A stretch of DNA of 64,000 nucleotides from Croceivirga sp. (GTDB taxonomy: Bacteria; Bacteroidota; Bacteroidia; Flavobacteriales; Flavobacteriaceae), in the NCBI GenBank assembly GCA_028281025.1, contig JANQKR010000003.1:62001-126000 (forward strand), written 5' to 3'. Shown one piece after another: positions 52,814 to 62,745 of the stretch. A program made the translations under genes and the position numbers. Every line of letters begins with the position of its first letter. The first letter of the stretch is position 1. The notes beneath the pieces are model-generated. The model saw only the letters and a program-made list of their open reading frames with translations, searched no databases and had not been told where the DNA came from.

Positions 52814-54927
52814 GGACTGAGTACGTTTTTTAATGTTTTCCTTTCCTTTTCCGAAAGTTTTTCCCGTAGGGCGAGCAATTGATTTTTCCCATCCTGTAAA
52901 GCGTTTATTTTGCGAATTAACTTTCTCGATGATTTTTTGAATTGCCAAATATGGTGATTGCACGCTTGGACAAGGTTTCTAAGGGAAACATCATTCAATG
53001 CACGTATTTGATGTAAATATTGGAAAGCCAATTGCCGTACTTCAAAATTGAAATGTGAAGCGGTATAGCCATTCAATTCGTCATAAAAGGATTTCTGTCT
53101 TTCCGGTTCATAATCCTGACTTAGCAATGCCAGTGTCAACCATAGTAACCTTACATTTTTATTGGGTAGTCCCACTACCCCATCCAACTGATCTAAATAA
53201 GCTGCCCGATTTTTAGGGAAAGCATCCCAGAGCTTAAAAAGAACGGTTTCCTGGGTTAGGTAGCTCTGATCGGTCAACATGCTTTCAAAATCGGATTGCA
53301 ATTCTTTGGGTACTTTGGGAACCGTTAACGCCACTGCCTGTCTTATCCGTAAAGGTGTGTTGGCAATGATTTCACTTAAATTGGAATCTGGAATCCGGTT
53401 GCCATAGATAAAAATAAACTGTCGTTTAAATTCTTCGGGGATTTCATTTTCCCATAGCAGTGCCAGTTTTTGTTCATCCATGATTGTTGTGTCCGTAACT
53501 GTATTTTTAATCTCAAAGAAAAGCTTTAAGGGCTTGTTGGCTTTCTTTAGATGGGCCTTTACTTCTTGCCATGGGAATTCCTCACTTTCCAACCACTTTT
53601 CACGATAGTCGGTCAAGTCCAAGCCCGATACCTTTTCCATTTCTGCAAGAAAATTAGCAATGGTAACGTTCCTAAAAGCATATTTCTCCAAATAGGCCTT
53701 AATTCCCTTCTTGAAGGCAACTTCCCCAATTTCCTCACGAAGCATGGCCAGTGCCCAAGCTCCTTTTTCATAAAAGGTCAGACTGTTTGCATTAGGGTCC
53801 GTTAACGCTTCCCCACCCTCATTTTCAGAGAGGTTGTGCAAAGTTTTGGCCGTTTGGTACAACTTCCAGTAAAAATGGTCTTCACCAAATACTTCTTTTT
53901 CTGCCAAATAGGCGTAATAGGTGGCAAAGCCTTCATGCAGCCAATGGTGTTTACCGCTAACTTCGGTAACCATATTGCCAAACCACTGGTGTGCCAGTTC
54001 GTGTGCATTGACATTGACGTAGTTTTTGTCCACAAAAGCGATGGAATCGATGACATATTGATTGGAGAATACGGTACAGGACGTATTCTCCATACCGGCA
54101 TAGAGAAAATCCTGAACGGGAACCTGCTTGTAATTCTGCCATGGATAGGGAATGCCTATTTCTTCCTCCAAAAAATCAAACAGCTCCTGGGTATAGCGGT
54201 ATGTAGGTTCCATTTTTAGACTGTCCCCAGGAGCGTAGTACAGTTCTATGGGAACACCAGAGCTGGACTGTATCACTTTTTTGTCAAAATTTCCGATAAC
54301 AAAGGCGGCCAAGTAACTGCTCATGGGGTGGTTCATATCAAAATGCCATTTCCCTGATCCATTATCCATAGTTTTATCCGTTAACCTTCCATTGGATATA
54401 ACGGTATATCCCTTGTCAGCCGTAATGGTGAAGTCGAACTCGATTTTATCGTTCATATCATCAATGGAAGGCAACCAATGACTGGTATACTTCCCCTGTC
54501 CCTGGGTCCATACCTGATGCGAATATGGAGGGCTGAAGCTGTTGGAAGCTACATTTTCACTTTGATCGGCTTCATCATGCACATCAATGAAATAAACCGT
54601 TTGTTTAGGTTTCGCAGTATAACTCAGCGATAATTGATGGTTACCAAGCTTTCTTGGTGCTTTGATACCAATTCTTTGGTTTGAATTTGAATACTTGATT
54701 TTCCTTCCATTCAATTCTACCCTTTCAAAAGTCATGTTTGCGGCATCCAAAAAAATGGAATCCATCCTGGAAACCAAGTCAAACTCATAAGTAGCCCGTC
54801 CTTTTACCATTTTGTCGGAAAAAGAAGGGGTGATGTTAGCATCCGCTTTAATGAAATCCACACTTTTCTGTCGTTGCGAAGAACAGAGCAGGGACAACAG
54901 TAAAAAAACAGGAAACAAATATCTCAT
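52810..54927 (-). CDS. M1 family aminopeptidase
   Basis: 705 residues from the ATG at 54927. Short signal sequence with a possible lipobox (SLLC, Cys15). Catalytic zinc site HELAH (309-313) with Glu332 in WLHEGFATY, and the exopeptidase motif in AGMEN (277-281). An active enzyme, in contrast with the M1-like protein at 28402. It is divergent from recG with 47 bases between and overlaps the patatin start by 4 bases. Confidence 0.93.
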   Translation of the reverse strand: MRYLFPVFLLLSLLCSSQRQKSVDFIKADANITPSFSDKMVKGRATYEFDLVSRMDSIFLDAANMTFERVELNGRKIKYSNSNQRIGIKAPRKLGNHQLSLSYTAKPKQTVYFIDVHDEADQSENVASNSFSPPYSHQVWTQGQGKYTSHWLPSIDDMNDKIEFDFTITADKGYTVISNGRLTDKTMDNGSGKWHFDMNHPMSSYLAAFVIGNFDKKVIQSSSGVPIELYYAPGDSLKMEPTYRYTQELFDFLEEEIGIPYPWQNYKQVPVQDFLYAGMENTSCTVFSNQYVIDSIAFVDKNYVNVNAHELAHQWFGNMVTEVSGKHHWLHEGFATYYAYLAEKEVFGEDHFYWKLYQTAKTLHNLSENEGGEALTDPNANSLTFYEKGAWALAMLREEIGEVAFKKGIKAYLEKYAFRNVTIANFLAEMEKVSGLDLTDYREKWLESEEFPWQEVKAHLKKANKPLKLFFEIKNTVTDTTIMDEQKLALLWENEIPEEFKRQFIFIYGNRIPDSNLSEIIANTPLRIRQAVALTVPKVPKELQSDFESMLTDQSYLTQETVLFKLWDAFPKNRAAYLDQLDGVVGLPNKNVRLLWLTLALLSQDYEPERQKSFYDELNGYTASHFNFEVRQLAFQYLHQIRALNDVSLRNLVQACNHHIWQFKKSSRKLIRKINALQDGKNQLLALREKLSEKERKTLKNVLSP

Positions 54928-54974
54928 ACGTAGCCTATTCTCAAAATTCAAGCCAATTTAGCTATTTTAGTTCG

Positions 54975-57080
54975 ATGCAATCCGGTGTTCTTCATACTCC
55001 CTTGGTTTATCTAAAAGGTGTTGGCCCTAACCGGGCCGAAACCTTAAAGACAGAACTGGGATTGGAGACCTTTGGCGATCTGCTGCAGCTTTATCCCAAT
55101 CGATATCTGGACAAAACCCAATACTATAAGATCAATCAACTAAAGGACAGTGGCGCGGATGTTCAGATCGTGGGCAAAATTGTCCATTTGAAGACCATAG
55201 AACAAAAACGGGGAAAACGCCTGGAAGCCTCTTTTGTGGATGGCACCGGGGAAATAAAATTAGTGTGGTTTCGATCCCAAAAATGGATCCGGGAGAATCT
55301 TAAGATCAATGAGCCCTATGTGGTCTTTGGTCGGATCAATCGATACGGCGGTACTTTTTCCATGCCCCATCCCGAAATGGAATTGCTTAAAGAGCACCAG
55401 GCGGGACTTAAGATTGGCATGCAGCCCATTTATCCATCTACGGAGAAGTTAAGTGCCAAGGGCATTACCAATAGGGCCGTGAGCAAAATGGTACAGCAAC
55501 TCTTTTTGGAAACCAAGGCCAATTTTGTAGAGACCCTATCAAATGGTCTGATTGAGGAATTTAAACTAATGGCGAAAGCCGATGCCCTTTTGAACATTCA
55601 CTTTCCAAAAAGTCAGGAATCGTTGGCCAAAGCCCAATTTCGACTAAAATTTGAGGAACTATTTTTCATTCAGCTGCAATTGCTATCCAAAAAAGCAGCG
55701 CGGAAAAAGAAAATCAAAGGGTTACCTTTTACCGAGGTGGGGGAAAAATTCAATGATTTCTTCAAGAACCATCTTCCTTTTGAATTGACCAATGCCCAAA
55801 AACGGGTCATTAAGGAAATTCGAAACGATATGGGCAGTTCAGCCCAAATGAACCGGCTTTTGCAAGGTGATGTGGGCTCGGGCAAGACCATTGTTGCCCT
55901 AATGTGCATGCTTTTGGCCATTGATAATGGCTTTCAGGCCTGTCTAATGGCCCCAACTGAAATTTTGGCGCAGCAGCACTACAATGGCCTCAAGGATTTG
56001 TTGGGCAGTATGGATTTAAAGATCGCCTTGCTCACAGGTTCAACAAAACGGGCGGAACGCACTTTTTTGCACAATCAATTGGAAAATGGGAATCTAAATA
56101 TTTTGGTGGGCACCCATGCCGTTTTGGAAGATAAGGTGCACTTCAAAAATTTGGGATTGGCCATTATTGATGAGCAGCATCGTTTTGGTGTGGCACAACG
56201 CTCCAAATTATGGCACAAAAATGAAATACCTCCCCATATCCTGGTCATGACCGCAACGCCCATTCCACGAACGTTGGCCATGAGTCTGTATGGTGATCTG
56301 GACATTTCCGTGATCGATGAACTACCACCGGGCCGTAAATCCATTAAAACGGTACACCGCTTTGATACCAATCGATTAAAGGTATTTGGATTCATCAAGG
56401 ATGAAATCAGGAAGGGCCGTCAGATTTATATCGTATATCCATTGATTCAGGAAAGTGAGGCTTTGGATTACAAGGATTTAATGGATGGCTATGAGAGCAT
56501 TACGAGGGAATTTCCAACCCCGGATTATCAAATTTCCATTGTTCACGGGCAAATGAAACCACAGGACAAGGACTATGAAATGGAACGGTTTGTAAAAGGG
56601 GAAACCCAAATTATGGTAGCAACCACAGTAATCGAAGTGGGTGTAAACGTACTCAACGCCTCCGTTATGATCATAGAAAGTGCGGAGCGTTTTGGTTTAT
56701 CCCAACTTCATCAGTTACGCGGACGTGTAGGAAGGGGTGCGGAACAGAGTTATTGCATCTTAATGACCAGTTACAAACTTTCTGAAGATGCCAAAACCCG
56801 TTTGGAAACCATGTGCAGGACCAATGACGGCTTTGAAATTGCAGAAGTGGATTTAAAACTACGCGGCCCGGGAGACCTTATGGGCACCCAACAAAGCGGG
56901 TTGTTGAACCTAAAAATTGCCGATATCATAAAGGATAACCCCATTTTGAAATCCGCACGTTATCACGCCAATCAGATCCTGAAAAACGATCCTAAACTGG
57001 AAAAAGGGGAAAATTTGCCCATTCGAAGGGCTTATGCCGAACTGGTCAAGGATAAGGCCATTTGGGGGTATATTAGTTAA
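54975..57080 (+). CDS. recG: ATP-dependent DNA helicase RecG
   Basis: 701 residues, full length. RecG remodels stalled replication forks and Holliday junctions. An N-terminal wedge domain (OB fold, about 45-150) is followed by helicase motifs: Walker A GDVGSGKT (about 298-305), DEQH in IIDEQHRFGV, TATPIPRTLAM, and VGRGAEQSYCIL. The start at 54975 follows an AT-rich 47-base gap; a near-consensus TATTTTAG lies only five bases upstream, so the message may be almost leaderless. Confidence 0.96.
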   Translation: MQSGVLHTPLVYLKGVGPNRAETLKTELGLETFGDLLQLYPNRYLDKTQYYKINQLKDSGADVQIVGKIVHLKTIEQKRGKRLEASFVDGTGEIKLVWFRSQKWIRENLKINEPYVVFGRINRYGGTFSMPHPEMELLKEHQAGLKIGMQPIYPSTEKLSAKGITNRAVSKMVQQLFLETKANFVETLSNGLIEEFKLMAKADALLNIHFPKSQESLAKAQFRLKFEELFFIQLQLLSKKAARKKKIKGLPFTEVGEKFNDFFKNHLPFELTNAQKRVIKEIRNDMGSSAQMNRLLQGDVGSGKTIVALMCMLLAIDNGFQACLMAPTEILAQQHYNGLKDLLGSMDLKIALLTGSTKRAERTFLHNQLENGNLNILVGTHAVLEDKVHFKNLGLAIIDEQHRFGVAQRSKLWHKNEIPPHILVMTATPIPRTLAMSLYGDLDISVIDELPPGRKSIKTVHRFDTNRLKVFGFIKDEIRKGRQIYIVYPLIQESEALDYKDLMDGYESITREFPTPDYQISIVHGQMKPQDKDYEMERFVKGETQIMVATTVIEVGVNVLNASVMIIESAERFGLSQLHQLRGRVGRGAEQSYCILMTSYKLSEDAKTRLETMCRTNDGFEIAEVDLKLRGPGDLMGTQQSGLLNLKIADIIKDNPILKSARYHANQILKNDPKLEKGENLPIRRAYAELVKDKAIWGYIS

Positions 57081-57086
57081 CCTTTT

Positions 57087-59054
57087 CTAATTACAGCTCT
57101 TCCCACCATCCATTATCTTCCAATTATATGTTTCTATAATATTTTGTCTGGCTGATTCACCATCACAATATTTGCTTGATCCCGCATCAAATTCTACGTC
57201 GGGTTTTAATGTGGTAATAGTATTCCAACCTATTAAAGTGGCATCGTAATTATCAGTTGACAATCCGGAATTCTTGAACATCTCAAGCATGTTGGTTACA
57301 TTACCAATGTCCCAATCACCAAGACTTCTATCATAGCCCGTCGCTCCCATAAACATCTTCTGCATGCCTTTAACATTGGAGGTATCCCATTGCGACAAAT
57401 CCTGATTAAATATTGTATTATTCCAAAAAAGCCCTCCCATTTCTTCAACATTGCCAACATCCCACCCACTTATATCTTGATTAAACGTTGAATTAGAGGC
57501 AAACATAACAGCTATATTCTTAGCATTGGACACGTCCCAGTTGGTAATATCTTGTGTAAATGAATCAGCACCTTGAAACATTGCAGCCAAATCAATGGCA
57601 TTGGACATGTCCCAATGGCCAATGGGCTGGTCAAAACTTTCTGCACCTTGGAACATGGACGAAAAATCTTCTACATTTGACACATCCCAATTACTTATAT
57701 CTTGATTGAATGATTCAGCTCCCGCAAACATACCGCTCAGGTCCGTCACTTTTGGAAAAATCCAGTTGCCTATGTCTTGGTTAAATGCTTTTGCAAAACT
57801 GAACATTCCCCTTATTCTTTCCACATTACTCATATCCCAACCACTTATATCTTGATCAAAAGACCGTGCCCCAGTAAAGAAACCACTCATAGAAACCATG
57901 TTAGAAACATTCCACGAACCAATATCTTGGTTAAATAAAGAGCAGGATGCAAACATGCTGGAAGAACTAACAACATTAGAAACATCCCAGTTTTGAAAAC
58001 TTGAATTACCTACCAATTTTTCACAAGAAGAGAACATGTAATTTAGTGCGTAGACATTCGTCAAATTCGGAACATCATTAGCTGTCACATCCAATTCATT
58101 ACAACCTGAGAATGCTCCATAAAAACTTTCCCACTGTATATTGCCCCATTGATAAACGGAAATTATTTTTTGACAATCAGAGTCTATACTATAAGATATA
58201 TCATTAAAATAGAGCCTTGGAAAGCGCCCTGTAATGCTCACGTAGTAAGTTCCAGGAATTTCGTAGGAATGTTGGGCGTCACCTTTAACATTCTCTTCAA
58301 TAGTTCCATCGCCCCAATCAATGGTATAATTGTAGTTATAATCAGATATTTCTATCGGGTACGTTGGTACTTTAATAGAAGCATCATCCGAAAAACCGTA
58401 GTTGGTAGTAATCCATTTTGTTATAAATCCTTCACTGCTTGGTGCATTTTGGATTTTTATAATCTTAACAAGCCATTCTTTAGCCTCTCCACTTTGGGAC
58501 GTCACAGTATAAGTCACCGGATCGGTAAAATCTTGCGGCACTTCCAACGAAGGGGATATCGTTTCTCCATTGTACTCAATATTAGGCATTAAAGATGTTA
58601 AATCCGCTCCTTCGGGTAATTGTAACCCCAAAGTTAGTTCATCAATAAAAATCCCTTCTGTTTCATCTATGGATAATGATAAAATTTCATTGGTGGCAGT
58701 TCCTATCACCCACAGAACTATTTCGTCCCGTATTGATTCATTTTGTTCTGATTTGGCAGAAATAACGACTTCACCAATTCCTAATGCAGACACCATACCG
58801 TTTTCGTCAACAGTGGCTATTTCTTCCGAACTACTTGACCAAATGACTTTTTTATCCGTTGCATTGGTTGGATTAATATCTACTGACAATTGTAGCGTTT
58901 CACCTTTAACGATACGTTCTTGATCATTGATCAAATCGATGGAAGCTACGTCAATAAAAATACCTTCTTCATTTGGGGAATCGTTAGCCTCTTCGCAAGA
59001 AGAAAAAAGGCCTACGGTCATTATTATGGCAATAAAGGTTATGGGGTTTTTCAT
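57087..59054 (-). CDS. Surface lipoprotein with Ig-like domain and BspA-like 25-residue repeats
   Basis: 655 residues from the ATG at 59054 (upstream frame lacks a signal). Lipoprotein signal ends at Cys20 (FSSC). Domain order: BIG2-type Ig domain (about 30-125), a second beta-sandwich resembling DUF5018 (about 128-205), a PKD-like segment with YTIDWGDGTIEENVKG, then about ten tandem 25-residue repeats of the form WDVSNVxxMxxMFxGAxxFNQDIxx (DUF285/BspA-like), and a C-terminal cap (DATLIGWNTIT). BspA-like proteins on Bacteroidota surfaces bind matrix proteins or cells. Ten near-identical repeats invite copy-number change by recombination. Confidence 0.88.
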   Translation of the reverse strand: MKNPITFIAIIMTVGLFSSCEEANDSPNEEGIFIDVASIDLINDQERIVKGETLQLSVDINPTNATDKKVIWSSSSEEIATVDENGMVSALGIGEVVISAKSEQNESIRDEIVLWVIGTATNEILSLSIDETEGIFIDELTLGLQLPEGADLTSLMPNIEYNGETISPSLEVPQDFTDPVTYTVTSQSGEAKEWLVKIIKIQNAPSSEGFITKWITTNYGFSDDASIKVPTYPIEISDYNYNYTIDWGDGTIEENVKGDAQHSYEIPGTYYVSITGRFPRLYFNDISYSIDSDCQKIISVYQWGNIQWESFYGAFSGCNELDVTANDVPNLTNVYALNYMFSSCEKLVGNSSFQNWDVSNVVSSSSMFASCSLFNQDIGSWNVSNMVSMSGFFTGARSFDQDISGWDMSNVERIRGMFSFAKAFNQDIGNWIFPKVTDLSGMFAGAESFNQDISNWDVSNVEDFSSMFQGAESFDQPIGHWDMSNAIDLAAMFQGADSFTQDITNWDVSNAKNIAVMFASNSTFNQDISGWDVGNVEEMGGLFWNNTIFNQDLSQWDTSNVKGMQKMFMGATGYDRSLGDWDIGNVTNMLEMFKNSGLSTDNYDATLIGWNTITTLKPDVEFDAGSSKYCDGESARQNIIETYNWKIMDGGKSCN

Positions 59055-59180
59055 TTGAAAAAATTTTGGAAAATGAACAAAAAATAAAAATGATACCAAT
59101 GAGAAAGAAAAGATTTTGTGCATTTCTAAATTGGGGTTACATAGAATCAAACCTGATAATAAAAGTAACGAACACGCAAA

Positions 59181-59207
59181 CAAAAAAGCCTGACAAAAGT
59201 CAGGCTT
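59181..59207 (-). terminator. Rho-independent terminator of the DUF2911 gene
   Basis: On the minus strand AAGCCTGAC and GTCAGGCTT form a perfect 9-bp stem with a TTTT loop, followed by T residues. It lies downstream of the minus-strand gene that ends at 59236 and upstream of the BspA-like gene, so it separates two minus-strand units. Confidence 0.9.
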
Positions 59208-59235
59208 CCCAGCGACACTTTATCAAGATGATGGG

Positions 59236-60345
59236 TTAGTTAATATCTGTTCCTTCCTTGAGTTTTTCCATATTGGTGGCGATCGCATTTTTGTTTTGGG
59301 GGTCCGGAGCCCTTCCTTCCGCAATTTTAATATGCTTCATGGCGGCTTTATAATTGCCCAAAGCAGAATAGCCCCTGGCCAGTCCATAGTCCACCGGCCA
59401 CTGATTCTTGTGGTTTTTGGCATTCCATTGAAAAACTTCCAAAGCCTTATCCTTTTGCCCAGCTGCAATCAATCGCCTTCCGTAACCATGCACCTGAAAT
59501 ACGGTTCCCAAGGGCATGGCCTCATCCATAATGGTGGTAGCTTCGGCCATGTTACCTTGCTTCATCAATATCTGGGCCTTAATCGCCATATTGTTGAAGG
59601 TTTTTTGGCTGAAGAATTGACCGGCAATGGCCGCATCGATCCACCCCATAGCTTCATCCAAATCCCCGCCATTGTTGAGTGCAAAATTGGCCGCTTGCTC
59701 CCAGGTTTGTCGGTTGAACCCTTCCTGGTTCTGCATCTTGGAACGAATATCGGTCAGAACGATATCGGTAACCGGGACCTCAATTTTGAATGGGAATTGT
59801 TTTTTCTCCCAATTCAATGAAGCAACAGCGGAAGTGGCATCCACTTCATTAAATTCAAATTTCAACTGTTCCACATGGGGAATCTCCACAGTGGAAATGT
59901 CCACTTGCAGTACATCCTCCGAAGGCTCGTAAAAATAGCTTCCCCATGCGCCATGGTTTTTGGAGAACAGCACTTTGGCGGTATTATCCTCATTGACCAC
60001 AATATGGAGACCATATTTTCCGGCAGGTAGTTCCTTACCTCCGATTTTAATGGCATGTGTGGTTTTAAAAATGGTGTTTTCATTGGCTCCTGCACGCCAT
60101 GGGGACTCCTTGGCCGTACCAAATCCAAAATTGTTCATTCCATAGGGAACCAGTTGTCCCCAAATTTCACGATCGTTCACACTGGGCCTTGAGTAAACGA
60201 TGGTAATGTCGGTAATCCCAATTCGTTGGGAAACTTTCGCCATCTGACTTCCCCGTGGAAGGTCCAATTGGGCAAAGGCCTTGCTGTAGAAGCACAGGCA
60301 GACCAATAATGATATCATCATGGTCGTTAGGTAGCATTTTTTCAT
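59236..60345 (-). CDS. DUF2911-family secreted protein with TPR-like C-terminal region
   Basis: 369 residues. Signal peptide ends at about residue 25 (AFAQ). Residues about 30-185 match DUF2911: PRGSQMAKVSQRIG, IVYSRPSVNDREIWG, LVPYGMNNFGFGTAKESPWRAGANENT, KVLFSKNHGAWGSYFY. The C-terminal third carries TPR-like helical pairs (AMGWIDAAIAGQFFSQKTFNN, ALEVFQWNAKNH, YSALGNYKAAMKHIKIAEG). Both regions are common together in Flavobacteriia; no enzymatic activity is known. Confidence 0.85.
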   Translation of the reverse strand: MKKCYLTTMMISLLVCLCFYSKAFAQLDLPRGSQMAKVSQRIGITDITIVYSRPSVNDREIWGQLVPYGMNNFGFGTAKESPWRAGANENTIFKTTHAIKIGGKELPAGKYGLHIVVNEDNTAKVLFSKNHGAWGSYFYEPSEDVLQVDISTVEIPHVEQLKFEFNEVDATSAVASLNWEKKQFPFKIEVPVTDIVLTDIRSKMQNQEGFNRQTWEQAANFALNNGGDLDEAMGWIDAAIAGQFFSQKTFNNMAIKAQILMKQGNMAEATTIMDEAMPLGTVFQVHGYGRRLIAAGQKDKALEVFQWNAKNHKNQWPVDYGLARGYSALGNYKAAMKHIKIAEGRAPDPQNKNAIATNMEKLKEGTDIN

Positions 60346-60657
60346 TTGTTTGTCTTTAATTAGGTTAACTTATTTCGAGTACTACTAAAAGTATCCATTG
60401 ATTTAGGCCCAATTCGTTACTGGGATGTTAAATGAAGGCCCATGATGTTAAAAAAGGTCTTTTTGATTGGGAATTAACAGATAATACAATCAATTTAACA
60501 TACCAAACCAACGATTAGTATTGATTATAAATTATTGATTTTAATGGTATTAATAGTGCATTTACGGCTTTGGACATCGTAATTGACATAGGTCCCAAAT
60601 GGTCTTAAGAGGATTACAAATTTTATATTTGAAGGTTAATTTGGAAAAGATTCTGAG
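60346..60657. other. Divergent intergenic region of 312 bases
   Basis: Between the divergent DUF2911 gene and leuC. Apart from the leuC -7 element near its right end it is AT-rich and shows no reading frame, no repeat shared with the rest of the window and no strong hairpin. A leader peptide rich in Leu codons, as in enteric leu attenuation, was looked for and not seen. Confidence 0.5.
60624..60631 (+). promoter_or_regulatory. Bacteroidota -7 element (TATATTTG) of the leu operon
   Basis: TATATTTG is a perfect TAnnTTTG, 26 bases before the ATG of leuC at 60658. Confidence 0.65.
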
Positions 60658-62064
60658 ATGGGCAATACACTCTTCGACAAGGTTTGGGACGCGCACGTGG
60701 TCAAAAAAATAAAAAACGGCCCAGACGTTTTATTTATTGACCGCCACTTGGTTCACGAGGTCACAAGTCCTGTGGCTTTTTTAGGTTTAAAAAATAGGGG
60801 TATTCCCGTTTTGTACGCCGGAAGGACCTTTGCAACCGCGGATCATAACACCCCAACACTCAACCAACATTTACCGGTAAGTGACCCGCTGTCCGCAAAC
60901 CAGTTAAAAGCACTGGAAAAAAACGCGGCTGAACATGGGATTCCGTACTGGGGATTGGGACATGAAAAAAATGGTATTGTCCACGTTATTGGTCCGGAGA
61001 ATGGGATTACCCTGCCCGGAGCCACAATTGTATGTGGGGATTCCCACACGTCCACCCATGGCGCATTTGGGGCCATTGCATTTGGTATTGGAACGTCTGA
61101 GGTAGAAATGGTACTCTCCAGCCAATGCATTATGCAGCCCAAGCCCAAGAGCATGCGCATCAATATCAATGGAAAGCTGAATTTTGGGGTAACCCCCAAG
61201 GATGTGGCATTGTACATTATTTCACAACTGACGACTTCCGGTGCAACCGGTTATTTTGTGGAGTATGCTGGGGAAGTCTTCCGTAACATGAGTATGGAGG
61301 GACGTATGACCGTCTGTAACCTTAGTATTGAAATGGGGGCCCGTGGGGGTATGATCGCTCCTGACGCCACCACATTTGAATACATCAAAGGGCGTGAGTT
61401 TGCCCCCAAAGGTGCGGATTGGGATAAGGCCATGGCGTACTGGGAAACTTTACATTCCGAGGACAATGCCGAATTTGATAAGGAACTCAGCTTTGATGCC
61501 GCCAATATAGAACCCATGATTACCTATGGTACCAATCCAGGAATGGGCTTTGGTATTTCCAATAGCATTCCAAAAGCAGGTGAGGGAACCAGTGCAAATA
61601 CGTATAAAAAATCCCTGGCCTACATGGATTTCAACGAGGGGGAAGCCATGTTGGGCAAGGCTATTGACTTTGTATTTCTTGGAAGTTGTACCAATGGTAG
61701 AATAGAGGATTTTAGGGCATTTGCCTCCATTGTGAAAGGCAGAAAGAAAGCGGAAAATGTTACGGCATGGTTAGTGCCAGGCTCCCATAAAGTGGAAGAA
61801 GCCATTAAGGAAGAGGGCATTTTGGAAATCCTCCATGAGTCCGGCTTCAAGCTCCGTGAACCAGGTTGTTCTGCTTGTTTGGCCATGAACGATGATAAAA
61901 TTCCGGCAGGAAAATACGCCGTAAGTACGTCCAACAGGAATTTTGAGGGCAGACAGGGCCCAGGGGCACGAACCCTTTTGGCAAGTCCATTAGTGGCTGC
62001 AGCTGCCGCAGTAACCGGAGTGGTGACCGATCCCCGTGAGCTCATGGAACTGCAGGAAGCCTAA
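60658..62064 (+). CDS. leuC: 3-isopropylmalate dehydratase, large subunit
   Basis: 468 residues. With leuD it isomerises 2-isopropylmalate to 3-isopropylmalate in leucine synthesis. The three [4Fe-4S] ligands are Cys344 ([11 protein letters not shown]), Cys404 and Cys407 (GCSACLAMN). Substrate motif [12 protein letters not shown] present. First gene of the leu operon; 76 bases, mostly a heptamer repeat, separate it from leuD. Confidence 0.97.
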   Translation: MGNTLFDKVWDAHVVKKIKNGPDVLFIDRHLVHEVTSPVAFLGLKNRGIPVLYAGRTFATADHNTPTLNQHLPVSDPLSANQLKALEKNAAEHGIPYWGLGHEKNGIVHVIGPENGITLPGATIVCGDSHTSTHGAFGAIAFGIGTSEVEMVLSSQCIMQPKPKSMRININGKLNFGVTPKDVALYIISQLTTSGATGYFVEYAGEVFRNMSMEGRMTVCNLSIEMGARGGMIAPDATTFEYIKGREFAPKGADWDKAMAYWETLHSEDNAEFDKELSFDAANIEPMITYGTNPGMGFGISNSIPKAGEGTSANTYKKSLAYMDFNEGEAMLGKAIDFVFLGSCTNGRIEDFRAFASIVKGRKKAENVTAWLVPGSHKVEEAIKEEGILEILHESGFKLREPGCSACLAMNDDKIPAGKYAVSTSNRNFEGRQGPGARTLLASPLVAAAAAVTGVVTDPRELMELQEA

Positions 62065-62073
62065 TTAACTTGG

Positions 62074-62129
62074 ACCATCAACCATCAACCATCAACCATC
62101 AACCATCAACCATCAACTATTAACCATTA
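62074..62129. repeat. Heptamer tandem repeat between leuC and leuD (eight units)
   Basis: Six perfect units of ACCATCA (62074-62115) followed by ACTATTA and ACCATTA, all in 7-bp register. It fills most of the spacer, so unit number would change the distance between the leuC stop and the leuD start and could alter leuD expression. It is unrelated in sequence to the heptamer arrays near 48 kb but has the same period. Confidence 0.95.
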
Positions 62130-62140
62130 ACTAAAAACCA

Positions 62141-62737
62141 ATGGCATACGATAAATTCAATATACTCACATCAACCGCGGTACCACTACCGATTGAAAAT
62201 GTGGATACGGATCAGATCATTCCTGCACGCTTTTTAAAAGCTACGGAACGTAAAGGGTTCGGGGACAATCTTTTTCGGGACTGGCGATACAATCCTGACA
62301 ACACTCCTAAGTCGCAGTTCGTTTTGAACAATCCCATCTATGGTGGAAAAATTCTGGTCGGCGGCAAAAACTTCGGTTCCGGTTCTTCCAGGGAACATGC
62401 GGCCTGGGCGGTTTATGACTATGGTTTCCGTTGCGTGGTTTCCAGTTTTTTTGCGGACATTTTCAGAAACAACTGCTTGAATGTGGGCGTACTTCCCGTT
62501 CAAATTGGTCCTGAATTTTTGGAAAAGGTCTTTAGGGCCATTGAAGCCGATCCTAAAACGGAGTTCAAGGTAGACTTGGCCGAACAGACTTTTACCATTC
62601 TTAGTACGGGCGAATTCGAAACATTCGGAATCAATGAGTACAAAAAGGAAAATATGATGAACGGTTTTGATGATATTGACTACCTCTTGAACATTAAGGA
62701 AGATATCAAAACCTTTGCTGAAAGACGGCCTTTCTAA
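62141..62737 (+). CDS. leuD: 3-isopropylmalate dehydratase, small subunit
   Basis: 198 residues. Partner of LeuC. Recognised by NVDTDQIIPARFLK, FGDNLFRDWRY, VGGKNFGSGSSREHAAWAV and FADIFRNNCLNVGVLP. The next gene starts eight bases after the stop. Confidence 0.97.
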   Translation: MAYDKFNILTSTAVPLPIENVDTDQIIPARFLKATERKGFGDNLFRDWRYNPDNTPKSQFVLNNPIYGGKILVGGKNFGSGSSREHAAWAVYDYGFRCVVSSFFADIFRNNCLNVGVLPVQIGPEFLEKVFRAIEADPKTEFKVDLAEQTFTILSTGEFETFGINEYKKENMMNGFDDIDYLLNIKEDIKTFAERRPF

Positions 62738-62745
62738 AACTGCGT

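Noticed and set aside
60346-60657. A leucine attenuation leader.
   Set aside because: No short frame rich in Leu codons and no terminator/antiterminator pair were seen.
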